The notes below the pieces were generated by a model. It made no database searches, was not told the DNA's origin, and was given only the letters and a program-made list of their open reading frames with translations. From positions 744,001 to 808,000 of the forward strand of contig NZ_JANPVN010000001.1 in NCBI RefSeq assembly GCF_026157085.1: a stretch of DNA of 64,000 bases. Direction: 5' to 3'. Each line of letters opens with the position of its first letter. The stretch's first letter is position 1. The position numbers and the translations under genes are program-made. Source of the stretch: Sphingomicrobium arenosum. Lineage in GTDB: Bacteria > Pseudomonadota > Alphaproteobacteria > Sphingomonadales > Sphingomonadaceae. Of this stretch, positions 40,645 through 50,865 are shown in pieces.

Positions 40645-41374
40645 ACCCGTCACCGTCCGTAGCGCGGGGCTCGTCGCGGCCGAATTGCGTAAGCTCAAGC
40701 GCTCGCTGGTCGTGCCGCTGTCGCTGGCGGTGCCGGGGCTCGTTCTCTTGTTTGCCTTCCTCGCCAAGTTCGCCGATGCGACCGCCTCGGCCAATTTCCT
40801 CATCGCGTTGGCCGGTATCTGGTCCTATGCGATGCTGCCGCTGGGAATTGTCGCGCTAACCGTCGTCCTCGCCCAGCTCGAGCATGGCCCGCGCGGATGG
40901 GATCCGCTTCTCGCCCTGCCCGGCGTGCGCCAGCGCATCTTCCTCATCAAGCTGGGCGCCGCCTTCGTCACGATGGCGATCTGGCATGCGATCTTGTGGG
41001 TGGGCGGCGTTGCGCTCGCCTTTCTCTTTGCCGCGACCGATCCGGCCTTCGCGACCGCGCCCGAGCAGGCCGGCGTGTTCGCCCACATCCTCGCCCGCAT
41101 GACCTTGGCGAGCCTGCTGATGCTCGTGGTGCAATATGGGGTCGCGCTCTACTTCCGCAGCTTCGTGCCGCCGCTGCTGATCGGGGTCGGGGGCATCTTC
41201 CTGTCGGTGGCGGCGACCGCATCCCGGCAGGGCGCCTATCTTCCCTGGCTTCTCGCCACCAACCAGCTGGCCTCGAGCAGCGCACGCGCCGATGCGACGC
41301 TGGCGTTCGGGCTTGGCGGCGGAATCGTCGCCGCGCTCATCCTGCAATGGCTGATGGCGCGGCGCGAGTGGTAA
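40619..41374 (+). CDS. ABC-2 type permease
   Basis: A 251-residue membrane protein with six hydrophobic segments (LVVPLSLAVPGLVLLFAFLA, YAMLPLGIVALTVVLAQLE, AAFVTMAIWHAILWVGGVALAFLF and others). The ATG at 40619 follows GAGGAG inside the ATPase gene. It resembles lantibiotic-immunity/multidrug ABC-2 permeases. Together with the ATPase it forms an exporter possibly controlled by the XRE/DUF2975 pair that is divergent from it. Substrate unknown. Confidence 0.88.
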   Translation: MNASPPRPEPVTVRSAGLVAAELRKLKRSLVVPLSLAVPGLVLLFAFLAKFADATASANFLIALAGIWSYAMLPLGIVALTVVLAQLEHGPRGWDPLLALPGVRQRIFLIKLGAAFVTMAIWHAILWVGGVALAFLFAATDPAFATAPEQAGVFAHILARMTLASLLMLVVQYGVALYFRSFVPPLLIGVGGIFLSVAATASRQGAYLPWLLATNQLASSSARADATLAFGLGGGIVAALILQWLMARREW

Positions 41375-41378
41375 GCGT

Positions 41379-42785
41379 CTAGCCGATCACCGTGTCGCGA
41401 TAGGCCAGTTCGAAATTGCCCCAGCGGCGGCCCTTGACGAAGAGCGGAACGAAGACGTTCTTCACGGGGAAGCTGTCGGTACCGAGCTGCATCTGATAGG
41501 TATAGAGCGTCGCCGCCTTGTCGCTTTCGACCGCACGGCGCGTCGCTTCGTCCATCAGGATGCGGCGGTTGCGACAATGCTTGTCGTTCCATACCGGATC
41601 GCTGCCCTGCGGTTGGCTTCGTTCCGACAGGTGCGTGGGCAGATAGCCGTTCACATCGGTCATGGCGCAGGCGATGATGCGATTGTCGCTTGCCTTGAAG
41701 GCATCGAGCACCGCTTGGAGATGACGGTCTGCGAAATCGCAGAAGCCGTTGCGATATTGTTTGGGGTTCGACCCCGCGATCTCGACATAATTGCGGTCGA
41801 GTACGGCATCGAGATCGATCTCGCCACGTTCGATGGCCGTCTCGATGATCTGCTGAATGTCGCGCATGGCATCCTGTGCCCGGGCGATGAACGGCGTATC
41901 ATCAATCTCGGCGCCCGAATTGGCGAGCGTGTCGAGCATCTCGTTGGCCATCTCCTCGAGATGATCGAGGCGTTTCTTTGCTTGCACGAGTTCGCTGTTG
42001 CTGGCGCGTGCGCCGCCCGAGAATTCGGTCAGGCCCGCCTTCACCCGGTCGACGCTCGTCTGGATGAGGCTGGTCGACTGGGCGATGCCTTCAGACTGCG
42101 AATCCACCATGGTGACGATTTCGGAGACTTCGCGAACGGTCTCGCCGATCGTGCTGATGCCGGCCTGCGCGGCGCGGCTGCGATTGACGCCGCTGGTGAT
42201 TTCCTCGTTGACCGCATTGGCCTCGCGCGTGAGTTCGCCCAGCGTTTCGGCGATCTGGCCGGTGGCGCTGCGCGTGTCATGCGCCAGCTTCTTCACCTCG
42301 GCGGCGACGACGGCGAAACTGCGCCCGGCATCGCCGGCGCGCGCGGCCTCGATGGTCGCGTTGAGGGCGAGCATATTGGTCTTGCGCGCAATGGTCTCGA
42401 TGGTCGCCGAGACCGACTGCACCTGGTTCATCGCGCTCGCAAAGCCCGCCATGCGTTCGCCCAGCTGGACGACCAGATCGGTCAGCCCGCGAAAGCCCTC
42501 GATGGTGCTTTCGATCGCGGCGCGACCATTGTCGAGCTTGTCCTTGGCCTGCTGCGAGAGCATGCGCGCCTCGTCGGTCGAATCGGACACGCGGGCCTGG
42601 TCGCGCATCAACTGCTCGGTCACCTGCTCGAGAGTGTCCAACGTCTCCAGGCTCGTCGAGACGCGCTCGGTCACGGCCTCGACATATTGCGCGACGTCGC
42701 TGCATTCGAGGCTGAGCGATCCGCAATCACGCGCGACCAGCCGAATGGCGTTCTCAGTGGCTTCTTCGATCCCGTGGGTGGCCAT
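41379..42785 (-). CDS. Soluble methyl-accepting chemotaxis protein
   Basis: A 468-residue receptor without membrane segments. A MATHG start at 42785 follows AAAGGGA; a GTG at 42806 is an alternative. The N-terminal helical part is followed by the signalling domain (around residues 120-200: [44 protein letters not shown]). A C-terminal sensory-like domain ends it ([47 protein letters not shown] and [22 protein letters not shown]). The reversed order, signalling first and sensor last, is unusual but known for cytosolic receptors. No chemotaxis or flagellar genes are nearby. Confidence 0.9.
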   Translation of the reverse strand: MATHGIEEATENAIRLVARDCGSLSLECSDVAQYVEAVTERVSTSLETLDTLEQVTEQLMRDQARVSDSTDEARMLSQQAKDKLDNGRAAIESTIEGFRGLTDLVVQLGERMAGFASAMNQVQSVSATIETIARKTNMLALNATIEAARAGDAGRSFAVVAAEVKKLAHDTRSATGQIAETLGELTREANAVNEEITSGVNRSRAAQAGISTIGETVREVSEIVTMVDSQSEGIAQSTSLIQTSVDRVKAGLTEFSGGARASNSELVQAKKRLDHLEEMANEMLDTLANSGAEIDDTPFIARAQDAMRDIQQIIETAIERGEIDLDAVLDRNYVEIAGSNPKQYRNGFCDFADRHLQAVLDAFKASDNRIIACAMTDVNGYLPTHLSERSQPQGSDPVWNDKHCRNRRILMDEATRRAVESDKAATLYTYQMQLGTDSFPVKNVFVPLFVKGRRWGNFELAYRDTVIG

Positions 42786-42899
42786 GCTCGCATATCCCTT
42801 TTTCACCCGTAATGATCATGTCCTTAAACGGTCACAGGCTACCAATTCGTTAACCAGCCCCGTTTGATTGCGGTTGAAGGAAAAGCTAAGCCCTCCGCC

Positions 42900-44081
42900 A
42901 TGTTCATCGGCTTTCTCGACGCGCTCCGCTCGGCCGGCTTCAGGGCCAGCCTGAAAGAGCATCTGATGCTTTTGGAAGCGCTCGATCGCGAGGTGATCGA
43001 GGCAGACCCCACGTCCTTTTACTATCTCGCCCGCGCGACCTATGTGTCGGACGAGAAGATGCTCGACCGCTTCGACAAGGTGTTTGCGCAAACCTTCAAG
43101 GGACTGACGCGCGAGGGCGGCGAGGTCGGCCCCGTCGATCTGCCCGAAGAATGGCTGAAGGCCGTCGCCGAACGCTTCTTTTCCGAAGAGGAAATGGAAG
43201 CGATGAAGGCGCTCGGCGATTGGGACGAGATCATGGAGACGCTGAGGAAGCGACTTGAGGAACAGGAAGGGCGCCATCAGGGCGGGTCGAAGTGGATCGG
43301 CACGGGAGGCACCTCCCCCTTCGGTCATGGCGGATACAATCCCGCGGGCGTGCGCATCGGCGGTCCGGGCAAACATGGTCGCGCGGTCAAGATCTGGGAG
43401 AAGCGGCTGTTCAAGGACTTGGACGGCGATGTCGCGCTAGGAACGCGCAACATCCAGGTCGCGCTGAAACGACTGCGCCGCTTCGCTCGCGAAGGCGCCG
43501 CAGAGGAACTGGACCTCGATTCCACCATCGAAGGCACCGCCAGGCAAGGCTGGCTCGACGTGAAGATGCGGCCTGAACGGCACAATGCCGTCAAGCTCCT
43601 CCTCTTCCTTGATATCGGCGGATCGATGGACCCGCACATCAAACAGGTCGAGGAGCTGTTTTCTGCGGCGCGCTCGGAATTCAAGCATCTCGAGCATTAC
43701 TACTTCCACAACTGCATCTACGAGGGCGTGTGGAAGGAGAACAGGCGGCGCTGGGACGATCAGACGAAAACGCTCGACGTCATCCACAAGTTCGGCCCCG
43801 ACCATAAGCTGGTCATCGTCGGCGATGCCTCGATGAGCCCGTACGAGATCACCCATCCCGGCGGGGCGATCGAACATTATAACGAGGAGGCAGGCGCCAC
43901 CTGGATGCAGCGCCTGACCGACCAGTACAGAAGCGCGGTGTGGCTCAACCCCATGAACGAGGGCTATTGGAACCACAGCTATTCGACGCGGATCCTCAAG
44001 CAATTGATGGATGATCGCATGTATCCGCTGACCCTCGACGGCCTCGACGCGGCCATGCGCGAATTGAGCCGCAAGCAGTAG
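42900..44081 (+). CDS. CoxE-like VWA domain protein
   Basis: A 393-residue cytosolic protein with an N-terminal helical domain and a C-terminal VWA domain whose MIDAS motif is D238-I-G-G-S242, with GDASMSPYEITHPGG later. It is the partner family of MoxR ATPases (CoxD/CoxE-type), together forming a chaperone for metal-centre insertion or complex assembly. The ATG at 42900 is chosen over a TTG at 42864. The MoxR gene (38132) is not adjacent, which is unusual. Confidence 0.9.
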   Translation: MFIGFLDALRSAGFRASLKEHLMLLEALDREVIEADPTSFYYLARATYVSDEKMLDRFDKVFAQTFKGLTREGGEVGPVDLPEEWLKAVAERFFSEEEMEAMKALGDWDEIMETLRKRLEEQEGRHQGGSKWIGTGGTSPFGHGGYNPAGVRIGGPGKHGRAVKIWEKRLFKDLDGDVALGTRNIQVALKRLRRFAREGAAEELDLDSTIEGTARQGWLDVKMRPERHNAVKLLLFLDIGGSMDPHIKQVEELFSAARSEFKHLEHYYFHNCIYEGVWKENRRRWDDQTKTLDVIHKFGPDHKLVIVGDASMSPYEITHPGGAIEHYNEEAGATWMQRLTDQYRSAVWLNPMNEGYWNHSYSTRILKQLMDDRMYPLTLDGLDAAMRELSRKQ

Positions 44082-44084
44082 CGA

Positions 44085-45290
44085 TCAGTAGAGGAGATGC
44101 GCTCGGCGCTCCTCCTCCCAAGCTTTTTCGTCGGGCATGGTCAGCGCGTCGAGATCGCCCGGCTCGGCGCCCTCGTCATCGACCCATTCGCGCAAGGCGG
44201 GTCCGCCATTGATGATGTCGATGGCGAGATGGCCTTCGGTATATTCATATTTGAACTCCTCCCCGCGCCAGAGGGCATATTCGGGGAAGATGTTGCGGAT
44301 CGCCTTGAAGCCCAGCGCTTGGATGCGCCATGGCTTGAAGGCGTGGTGGTCGTAGAATTTGCCCTCGGCGTGGATGTGGACGCCGTGGCACAGTTGGCCG
44401 ACATGCTTGTGGAAGGTCGGTTCGAACCAAGTTTCGCGTAGGGCGCAGCCTTCGAGCCATTGCGGGGCGAGGCGCTGCATCTCGGCGATCACGGTGCGCG
44501 CGTTGATGTCGGGCGCGCCGAACAATTCGAGCGGGCGAGTCGTGCCCCTGCCCTCGCTCAGCGTCGCGCCTTCGAGCATCACCGTGCCGGCATAAGCGCG
44601 CGCCATGTTGAGGTTGGGGGCATTGGGCGAGGGATTGATCCACAGCCGCTCGGTCGGCCAGCCGAAGCCGGGGCTGGCCTCGGGATCATAGCCGTGCATC
44701 TCGATCACCCGATAGGCGACGTCCAGATCGTAATGCTTGATGAACCAGTGGCCGAGCTCGCCCAGCGTGAGGCCGTGGCGCATCGGGATGGGACCTGCGC
44801 CGACGAAGCTCTCGTAGCCCGGTAGCAGCGTCAGCCCCTCGATCGGGCGACCGGCCGGATTGGGGCGGTCGAGCACCCACACTTCCTTGCCGTGGCTCGC
44901 CGCTTCCTCGAGGATGTAGAGAAGCGTGGTGATGAAGGTGTAGATGCGGCAACCGAGATCCTGCAGGTCGATAAGGATGACGTCGAAGGTCCCCATCGAC
45001 TGGCCGGTCGGGCGGCGCACCTCGCCATAGAGGCTGAACACGGGGACGCCGTGAACGGGATCCACTTCGTCCTGCGTCTCGACCATATTGTCCTGCTTGT
45101 CGCCCTTGATGCCATGTTGCGGGCCGAAGGCGGCGGTGAGGTCCACGTCGTCGAGCATCGCCAGCGCATCCATCGAGTGAACCAGATTGTCGGTCACCGA
45201 GGCCGGATGCGCGCACAGCGCCACGCGGCGGCCTTTCAGTTCGCGTCGCAGGTCAGGGTCGGCCAGCAGGCGGTCGATACCGAATTTCAC
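44085..45290 (-). CDS. NamZ-like exo-beta-N-acetylmuramidase (DUF1343)
   Basis: A 401-residue protein of the DUF1343 family, whose member NamZ releases terminal N-acetylmuramic acid from peptidoglycan fragments. Visible marks: ALCAHPASVTDNLVHSMDAL, FGPQHGIKGDKQDNMVETQDEVDP, PVFSLYGEVRRPT, LIDLQDLGCRIYTFITTLLYILEEAA, DRPNPAGRPIEG and the C-terminal EGHLAIDIINGGPALREWVD. No signal peptide is visible, so it is likely cytosolic and used in cell-wall recycling. It overlaps the DOMON-like gene by four bases (ATGA). Confidence 0.93.
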   Translation of the reverse strand: MKFGIDRLLADPDLRRELKGRRVALCAHPASVTDNLVHSMDALAMLDDVDLTAAFGPQHGIKGDKQDNMVETQDEVDPVHGVPVFSLYGEVRRPTGQSMGTFDVILIDLQDLGCRIYTFITTLLYILEEAASHGKEVWVLDRPNPAGRPIEGLTLLPGYESFVGAGPIPMRHGLTLGELGHWFIKHYDLDVAYRVIEMHGYDPEASPGFGWPTERLWINPSPNAPNLNMARAYAGTVMLEGATLSEGRGTTRPLELFGAPDINARTVIAEMQRLAPQWLEGCALRETWFEPTFHKHVGQLCHGVHIHAEGKFYDHHAFKPWRIQALGFKAIRNIFPEYALWRGEEFKYEYTEGHLAIDIINGGPALREWVDDEGAEPGDLDALTMPDEKAWEEERRAHLLY

Positions 45291-45799
45291 AAATCGTCTC
45301 CTTTGAGCGCGAAACAGGCGTCGTGATGAAAGTCCGCATCGCCGTCGGGGTGAGCGAGCGCCCAGAAGCTCGTGCGCCCATCGCGTTCCTTGATAATGGT
45401 CGACAGGCCGATATCGTGCCCTGCCACGCCTTGTCCGAGGATATGGGCGGAGAGCACATAGGCGTCATCGTCGTAAAGCGCCTCGATATGACATTTCTGC
45501 GAGAGGTTCGAGCGCGCACGGCGATAGCTGGCAAAGCGATAGGCCGACCAGCGCCCGTCGGGGGCGAAATTATACTCGCGATATCCGACCGGGCCGTAGC
45601 GAAGGAAAATCTCGAAGCACGTCGACGTCCACAGCCGATCCTCGCGCCGCAATCGCCCCAGCCCCGGCAGTAACAGCCGGCCGAGATCGCCCGTCACGCG
45701 ATAGGTCAGCCCTACATGTTCACCATCGGCGGCGATACCGACGGTAATCGCCTCGACCGCATCGCTGGGGTGGTCCGGGTGGGGTGTGAGCTGGTACAT
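45287..45799 (-). CDS. DOMON-like domain protein
   Basis: A 170-residue protein resembling the DOMON-like proteins of sphingomonads: [58 protein letters not shown] and the C-terminal [20 protein letters not shown]. The related eukaryotic DOMON domain binds heme or sugars; the bacterial form is uncharacterised. It is transcribed with the NamZ-like gene. It overlaps head-to-head the upstream region of tyrS, whose longer 5' frame is therefore not used. Confidence 0.85.
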   Translation of the reverse strand: MYQLTPHPDHPSDAVEAITVGIAADGEHVGLTYRVTGDLGRLLLPGLGRLRREDRLWTSTCFEIFLRYGPVGYREYNFAPDGRWSAYRFASYRRARSNLSQKCHIEALYDDDAYVLSAHILGQGVAGHDIGLSTIIKERDGRTSFWALAHPDGDADFHHDACFALKGDDL

Positions 45800-45872
45800 G
45801 ATCTACACCATCAACTGCCCCTCTCACCTTCCTGTTGCAAGGGGCGAAAAGCGCTGCTATCGCCACTGCATC

Positions 45873-47096
45873 ATGACGTACAAGAGCCAACTCCTCGATC
45901 TGCTGTCGAGCCGCGACTATATCCACCAGACCACCGATGCCGAGGGTCTCGACACCCTTGCGGCCAAAGAGATCGTGACCGGCTATGTCGGCTTCGATGC
46001 GACCGCGCCGTCGCTCCATGTCGGCGGCCTCGTCCAGATCATGCTGCTGCGTCGTCTCCAGCAGGCGGGCCATCGCCCCATCGTCGTCATGGGCGGCGGC
46101 ACCACCAAGGTCGGCGACCCCTCGGGCAAGGACGAGAGCCGCAAGCTCCTCGACGAGGCCGGCATCGACGCGAATATCGCGAGCATCCGCAAGGTGTTCG
46201 AACGCTTCCTGCGCTTCGACGACAGCGATACGGGCGCAGTCATGGTCAATAATGACGATTGGCTGGGCTCGCTCAACTATCTCGACCTGCTGCGCGACGT
46301 CGGCCCGCATTTTACCATCAATCGGATGATGACCTTCGACAGCGTCAAACTGCGGCTCGAGCGCGAGCAGCCACTGACCTTCCTCGAATTCAACTACATG
46401 ATCCTCCAGGCTTACGACTTCCGCGAGCTGAACCAGCGCTACGGCTGCCGCCTGCAGATGGGCGGCTCGGACCAGTGGGGCAATATCGTCAACGGGATCG
46501 AGCTCACACGCCGCATGGGCGGGGCCGAGGAGCTGTTCGGAGTGACGACGCCGCTCATCACGACGGCCGATGGCAAGAAGATGGGCAAGACAGAAGCGGG
46601 CGCGGTGTGGCTCAACGCCGACCAGCTCAGCCCCTATGACTATTGGCAGTTCTGGCGGAATACCGCCGATGCCGACGTCATCAAATTCCTCAAGCTTTTC
46701 ACCGACGTCGAGCTTGTCGAGATCGACCGCCTGTCGAACCTGACCGGCGCCGACATCAACGAAGCCAAGATCGCGCTCGCCAATGCGACCACCGCGATGC
46801 TGCACGGCGAGGATGCAGCGAAGGAGGCGGCCGAAACGGCGCGCAAGACCTTCGAGGAAGGCGCGTCGGACGCGAACCTCCCGAGCCTGTCGACCGGCGG
46901 CGAGATCGGCATCATGGCGGCGCTTGTCGGCCTTGGCTTTTGCGCATCTAACGGCGAGGCCAAGCGCAAGATCAAGGAAGGCGCGGTGAAGCTCGACGAC
47001 CAGACGGTCAATGACCCGCAGCTTCTGGTGACGGTCGCGGCCGAGCCCGTGAAACTCAGCCTCGGAAAGAAGAAGCACGGATTGCTCAAGGCCTAG
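45873..47096 (+). CDS. tyrS: Tyrosyl-tRNA synthetase
   Basis: A 407-residue class I synthetase. The start at 45873 gives [21 protein letters not shown]; the frame from 45786 overlaps the DOMON-like gene and is not homologous. The HIGH-like motif is PSLHVGG and the KMSKS-like motif is KKMGKT; the tyrosine-binding [13 protein letters not shown] is intact, and an S4 RNA-binding domain closes the protein ([22 protein letters not shown]). It ends convergently with recG; the stop codons overlap. Confidence 0.97.
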   Translation: MTYKSQLLDLLSSRDYIHQTTDAEGLDTLAAKEIVTGYVGFDATAPSLHVGGLVQIMLLRRLQQAGHRPIVVMGGGTTKVGDPSGKDESRKLLDEAGIDANIASIRKVFERFLRFDDSDTGAVMVNNDDWLGSLNYLDLLRDVGPHFTINRMMTFDSVKLRLEREQPLTFLEFNYMILQAYDFRELNQRYGCRLQMGGSDQWGNIVNGIELTRRMGGAEELFGVTTPLITTADGKKMGKTEAGAVWLNADQLSPYDYWQFWRNTADADVIKFLKLFTDVELVEIDRLSNLTGADINEAKIALANATTAMLHGEDAAKEAAETARKTFEEGASDANLPSLSTGGEIGIMAALVGLGFCASNGEAKRKIKEGAVKLDDQTVNDPQLLVTVAAEPVKLSLGKKKHGLLKA

Positions 47097-49135
47097 CCGC
47101 CTTTCAGCAGCCCCACCGCGGCGTCGCGTTCGAACAAATAGAGACAGGTGCGCGCGGCTTGACCGCGCGGGCCTTCAAGGCCGCCGTCACGGTCGAGGAG
47201 TAATTGCGCATCGGCCTGTGCGGCGGGCGCGAGCGCGGCGATGTCCTCGGCTTCGGCCAGCTTGAAAACATGGTCGCCCGACTGGCGCGTGCCGAGGATC
47301 TCGCCGGGCCCGCGTAGCCGCAGATCCTCCTCGGCAATGCGGAAACCGTCATTGGTCTCGCGCATCAGCGCGAGCCGCGCCCTGCCCGTTTCCGACAGAT
47401 TGTTGCCGCGCAGCAGGAGGCAACGGCTCTTGCCCGTGCCGCGCCCGACGCGCCCGCGAAGCTGGTGGAGCTGGGAGAGGCCGAAGCGCTCCGCCCCCTC
47501 GATGATCATCAGCGTGGCATTGGGAACGTCGACCCCGACCTCGATGACGGTGGTCGCGACGAGCACGGCGAGGTCGCCGCGTGCGAACCGCTCCATCACC
47601 GCATCCTTCTCCTCGCCCTTCATGCGGCCGTGAACGAGCCCGACCTTGCCCGGGAAGCGCACCTTGAGGACTTCTGCGCGCTCCTCGGCGGCGGCGGCAT
47701 CGGACTTGTCGCTTTCCTCGACCAGTGGGCAGACCCAATAGGCCTGTCCCCCGCCGTCGATATGGCGACCGAGGCCGGCGACCACATCGGCGAGCTTTTC
47801 TTCCGACACGACCAGCGTGTCGATCGGTTGGCGCCCGGGCGGCAGCTCGTCGATCCGGCTGACGTCCATCTCGCCATATTGGGTCAATGTCAGCGTGCGC
47901 GGGATGGGCGTCGCGGTCATGGCGAGGAGGTGCGGTGGGCGCTTGCCCTTTTCCGACAGCATGAGGCGCTGCGACACGCCGAAGCGATGCTGCTCGTCGA
48001 CCACGACGAGGCCGAGATCGTGATAGGTGACCGCCTGCTGAAAGATCGCATGGGTGCCGACGAGGATTTGGATCGACCCGTCGGCCAGCCCCATCAACGT
48101 CGATTCCCGCACGCGTCCCTTGTCGCGCCCGGTGAGGATCGCGACGTGCACACCGATGGGTTCGGCAAGCTTGCGCAGACCCTCATAATGCTGCCGCGCG
48201 AGGATTTCGGTCGGAGCGAGCATCGCCGCCTGCGCCCCGGCCTCGACCGCCTCGAGCATCGCGAGCAGCGCGACCAGCGTCTTTCCCGAGCCGACATCGC
48301 CCTGGAGGAGGCGCAGCATGGGCCGCTCCTGCGCCATGTCGCCGCGGATTTCGCCGACGCACCGCGCCTGCGCATTGGTGAGCTCGAAGGGTAGCTTGAG
48401 CTTCCCCGACAGCCTGCCATCGCCTTCTAGCGGACGCGTCGAGCGTCGCCGTGCCGACTGGCGCACGAGCAACAGCGTCAGTTGGTTGGCGAAAATCTCG
48501 TCATAGGCGAGCCGCGCCCTGGCTACTTCTTCATTCGGGCCGCGATGCGCGGCGGCAAGGGCGCCACGCCAATCGGAAAACCCTCGCTCGCTCTTCACGG
48601 ACGACTCGATCCATTCGGGGAGATCGGGCGCGCGCTCGAGAACCTGTCGGACGAGGTCGCGCAAGCGCCGGTTGGTGAGCCCATCCGAAAGCGGATAGAC
48701 GGGCTCGGATAGCGGCGGGTCCTCGTCGACCTTGTCCGGATGGACGATCTGCAGCTCATCGCCATAGGCGTCGAGCTTGCCGGTGATCCGTACCTTCTCG
48801 CCGAGCGGGAACTGCTTCCTCGCCCAGCCCGGATTGTTGAAGAAGGTCAGCCCGACCATATTGTCGTGCGCGTCAGCAGCGAAAATGCGAATGGGCGCCC
48901 GCCCCCTGCCCTCGCGCAGGTCGATCGGCGTCAGCGTGATGACGATCCGCCGCCCAACAAGGTCAAGGCCGAGCCGATCGGTCGCGACCCGTTCGATCGT
49001 CCCCGTGGGCAGGTGAAAGGCAAGATCGACGCATCGTTCGAGCTTGAGCTTGCCCAGTGCCTTGGCGATCTTGGGCCCGACGCCATCGAGCGCGAGCGTC
49101 TCGGCGAAAAGCGGATTGAGGATCTCGGGGCGCAT
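47093..49135 (-). CDS. recG: ATP-dependent DNA helicase RecG
   Basis: A 680-residue branch-migrating helicase for stalled forks and recombination intermediates. The ATG at 49135 shares a base with the stop codon of the LysR gene (TGATG) and gives [28 protein letters not shown] wedge/OB domain precedes the helicase: Walker [15 protein letters not shown] box [19 protein letters not shown] and the motif VI region [13 protein letters not shown]. Full length. The longer frame to 49531 lies inside the LysR gene and is not used. Confidence 0.97.
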   Translation of the reverse strand: MRPEILNPLFAETLALDGVGPKIAKALGKLKLERCVDLAFHLPTGTIERVATDRLGLDLVGRRIVITLTPIDLREGRGRAPIRIFAADAHDNMVGLTFFNNPGWARKQFPLGEKVRITGKLDAYGDELQIVHPDKVDEDPPLSEPVYPLSDGLTNRRLRDLVRQVLERAPDLPEWIESSVKSERGFSDWRGALAAAHRGPNEEVARARLAYDEIFANQLTLLLVRQSARRRSTRPLEGDGRLSGKLKLPFELTNAQARCVGEIRGDMAQERPMLRLLQGDVGSGKTLVALLAMLEAVEAGAQAAMLAPTEILARQHYEGLRKLAEPIGVHVAILTGRDKGRVRESTLMGLADGSIQILVGTHAIFQQAVTYHDLGLVVVDEQHRFGVSQRLMLSEKGKRPPHLLAMTATPIPRTLTLTQYGEMDVSRIDELPPGRQPIDTLVVSEEKLADVVAGLGRHIDGGGQAYWVCPLVEESDKSDAAAAEERAEVLKVRFPGKVGLVHGRMKGEEKDAVMERFARGDLAVLVATTVIEVGVDVPNATLMIIEGAERFGLSQLHQLRGRVGRGTGKSRCLLLRGNNLSETGRARLALMRETNDGFRIAEEDLRLRGPGEILGTRQSGDHVFKLAEAEDIAALAPAAQADAQLLLDRDGGLEGPRGQAARTCLYLFERDAAVGLLKGG

Positions 49136-50010
49136 CAATCGGGTCGCCCCGTCAGGTTCGCACGCTGTGCGTGGAAGCTTTCGGCGATGGTGTCGAACAG
49201 GTCGCGGACAGGGCGCCGTCTCAGGGCGCTGCGGCGACCGACGAGGAAGATCGGCGGCAATCCTTCTTCGTCGAACAGGAAAGCACGCTCGAGTTCGGGC
49301 TCGGGGTCGCCCATTGCGATGGGAAGGGCGGATATCGCCGCGCCGGACGCGATGGCCGACACCAGCGCGCTGTAACTGGGATATTCGATCAACGACCCCC
49401 CGGCTTGTTGGCGAAGTAGCTCGAAGGGATGCAGTCGGCCGGTCGGACCTGACAGCCCCGCCGCACGCAAGGGTTCGACCGCGCCAAGCGCTGGCGGCTT
49501 CGCCTGCCCCCGCGCGACGTAGAGGCCCCACCCCGGCGTCGGCAGCTCGCGCACGATGAAAGCCTCTCCCTCTGGCGCAATCCGTCCGCGCAACGCGATT
49601 TCGGCATCGCCACGCAGCAGGTCGACCATTTCATAGGAGGGGATGAGATCGACCCGCACCTCGGGCCAGCGTTCGGCGAAGCTGCGCAGCGCGGGCAGCA
49701 GCTGACGCCTGAAGTCGTCGAGGAAGGTCACCCCGATCGCAACCTCTCGGCTTTCCACGAGGCTGGTCGCGAGGTCGTCGAATGACTGACGCGCGCGGGC
49801 GACCTCGACCGCGCTCGCTTCCAGCGCCCGCGCTTCCGCGGTGGGGACATAGCCCTGCGGCGAACGCTCGAACAGGGTGATGCCGATCTCCTCCTCGAGC
49901 GCGGCGATGCGCCGCACCACGGTCGGCTGCGAACAGCGCACGCGCTCTGCCGCGCGTCCGGTCGTCCCCTCGCTCATCAGCGCCAGAAAGATCGAAAGAT
50001 CGTCCGCCAT
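49135..50010 (-). CDS. LysR family transcriptional regulator
   Basis: A 291-residue regulator. The ATG at 50010 gives the typical LysR N-terminus (MADDLSIFLALMSEGTTGRAAERVRCSQPTVVRRIAALEEEIGITLFERSPQGYVPT, HTH at about 15-35), followed by the periplasmic-binding-like effector domain (VAIGVTFLDDFRRQLLPALRSF, SALVSAIASGAAISALPIAMG). The gene is translationally coupled to recG downstream (TGATG). The divergent secreted protein gene (50119) is the best candidate target. Confidence 0.93.
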   Translation of the reverse strand: MADDLSIFLALMSEGTTGRAAERVRCSQPTVVRRIAALEEEIGITLFERSPQGYVPTAEARALEASAVEVARARQSFDDLATSLVESREVAIGVTFLDDFRRQLLPALRSFAERWPEVRVDLIPSYEMVDLLRGDAEIALRGRIAPEGEAFIVRELPTPGWGLYVARGQAKPPALGAVEPLRAAGLSGPTGRLHPFELLRQQAGGSLIEYPSYSALVSAIASGAAISALPIAMGDPEPELERAFLFDEEGLPPIFLVGRRSALRRRPVRDLFDTIAESFHAQRANLTGRPD

Positions 50011-50118
50011 GCCCCTATTCACTTCTGAATAGCCTGCTTCGACCATTTGCATTGGCGGGGTCAAGCGCAAGCGGCATTTTCCCTCTCGCGAGCGACGGAA
50101 GAAAACAGGGGAAGACGA

Positions 50119-50733
50119 ATGAAAATGACCATGATCGCAATGGCACTCGGGACCGCCGGCATGATCGGCGCGGCGCCAGCACAGCCGCCGCGTACCCAGC
50201 CCGACGCCTCGGTGCACCAGATCCGCCTCCAGACCGCCCGCTTTCAGGACGTCGAGGTCGCGCTGGCTGAAAACTACATTCCGGCCCCCTTCTGCGAGAC
50301 TGCCGAAATGATGGGCCGCGATCCTGCCGAAGGCGGGATGGGCGTGCATTATTTCCGACCCGACCTGCTCGGCCTCACCAGCCAGCCAGGCGAGCGCGTC
50401 GACGGGGTCGGCACCCATACCGATTTCAGCCAGCCCGCCGTGCTCGTCTACGAGCCGCAGGCCGATGGTTCGCTCGAACTCGTCGCGGTCGAAAACCTTG
50501 TCTTCAAGTCGGCATGGGACGCGCAGCATGGCGGGCGCCGCCCGAGCTTTCGCGGACGGATCTACAATGAAATGGCGGACGATCCCTCGACCCCGGTCGA
50601 CGAGGCGCATGGCTTCGCGCCGCACTACGACCTGCATATCTGGGTGCATCGCGCCAATCCCAACGGCCTATATGCGCAGTTCAACCCCGACGTGACCTGC
50701 GATCATGCCCCGTCGATGGATGCGCATCACTAG
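50119..50733 (+). CDS. Secreted protein, unknown function
   Basis: A 204-residue protein. ATG 50119 follows AGGGGAAG and gives a signal peptide (MKMTMIAMALGTAGMIGAAPA). The mature part is conserved-looking but not one I recognise: GGMGVHYFRPDLLGLTSQPGERVDG, QPAVLVYEPQADGSLELVAVENLVF and the C-terminal HYDLHIWVHRANPNGLYAQFNPDVTCDH. The HYDLHIWVHRxNP stretch is found in small periplasmic proteins of sphingomonads and relatives. It is divergent from the LysR gene, which may control it. Confidence 0.78.
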   Translation: MKMTMIAMALGTAGMIGAAPAQPPRTQPDASVHQIRLQTARFQDVEVALAENYIPAPFCETAEMMGRDPAEGGMGVHYFRPDLLGLTSQPGERVDGVGTHTDFSQPAVLVYEPQADGSLELVAVENLVFKSAWDAQHGGRRPSFRGRIYNEMADDPSTPVDEAHGFAPHYDLHIWVHRANPNGLYAQFNPDVTCDHAPSMDAHH

Positions 50734-50744
50734 ACCTTTCGGCT

Positions 50745-50785
50745 GGGAGCCGCTCGCGCAGGCGCGGTCGGCTCCCTAGCTTTTC
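50745..50785 (+). terminator. Probable terminator after the secreted protein gene
   Basis: 8-bp arms GGGAGCCG (50745-50752) and CGGCTCCC (50769-50776) around a 16-base GC-rich loop, followed by TAGCTTTT. Moderate T-run. Confidence 0.55.
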
Positions 50786-50865
50786 ACCTCTCCAGCCCCT
50801 ACATGGGCGGCAATCGACCCGCTGGCGCTTCGCCTGCGGGTGTTTTGCCGTGTGAAGGATGAGCC

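Noticed and set aside
49136..49531. Longer N-terminus of RecG
   Set aside because: It lies inside the LysR gene, shows no RecG similarity, and the TGATG-coupled ATG at 49135 gives the family N-terminus.
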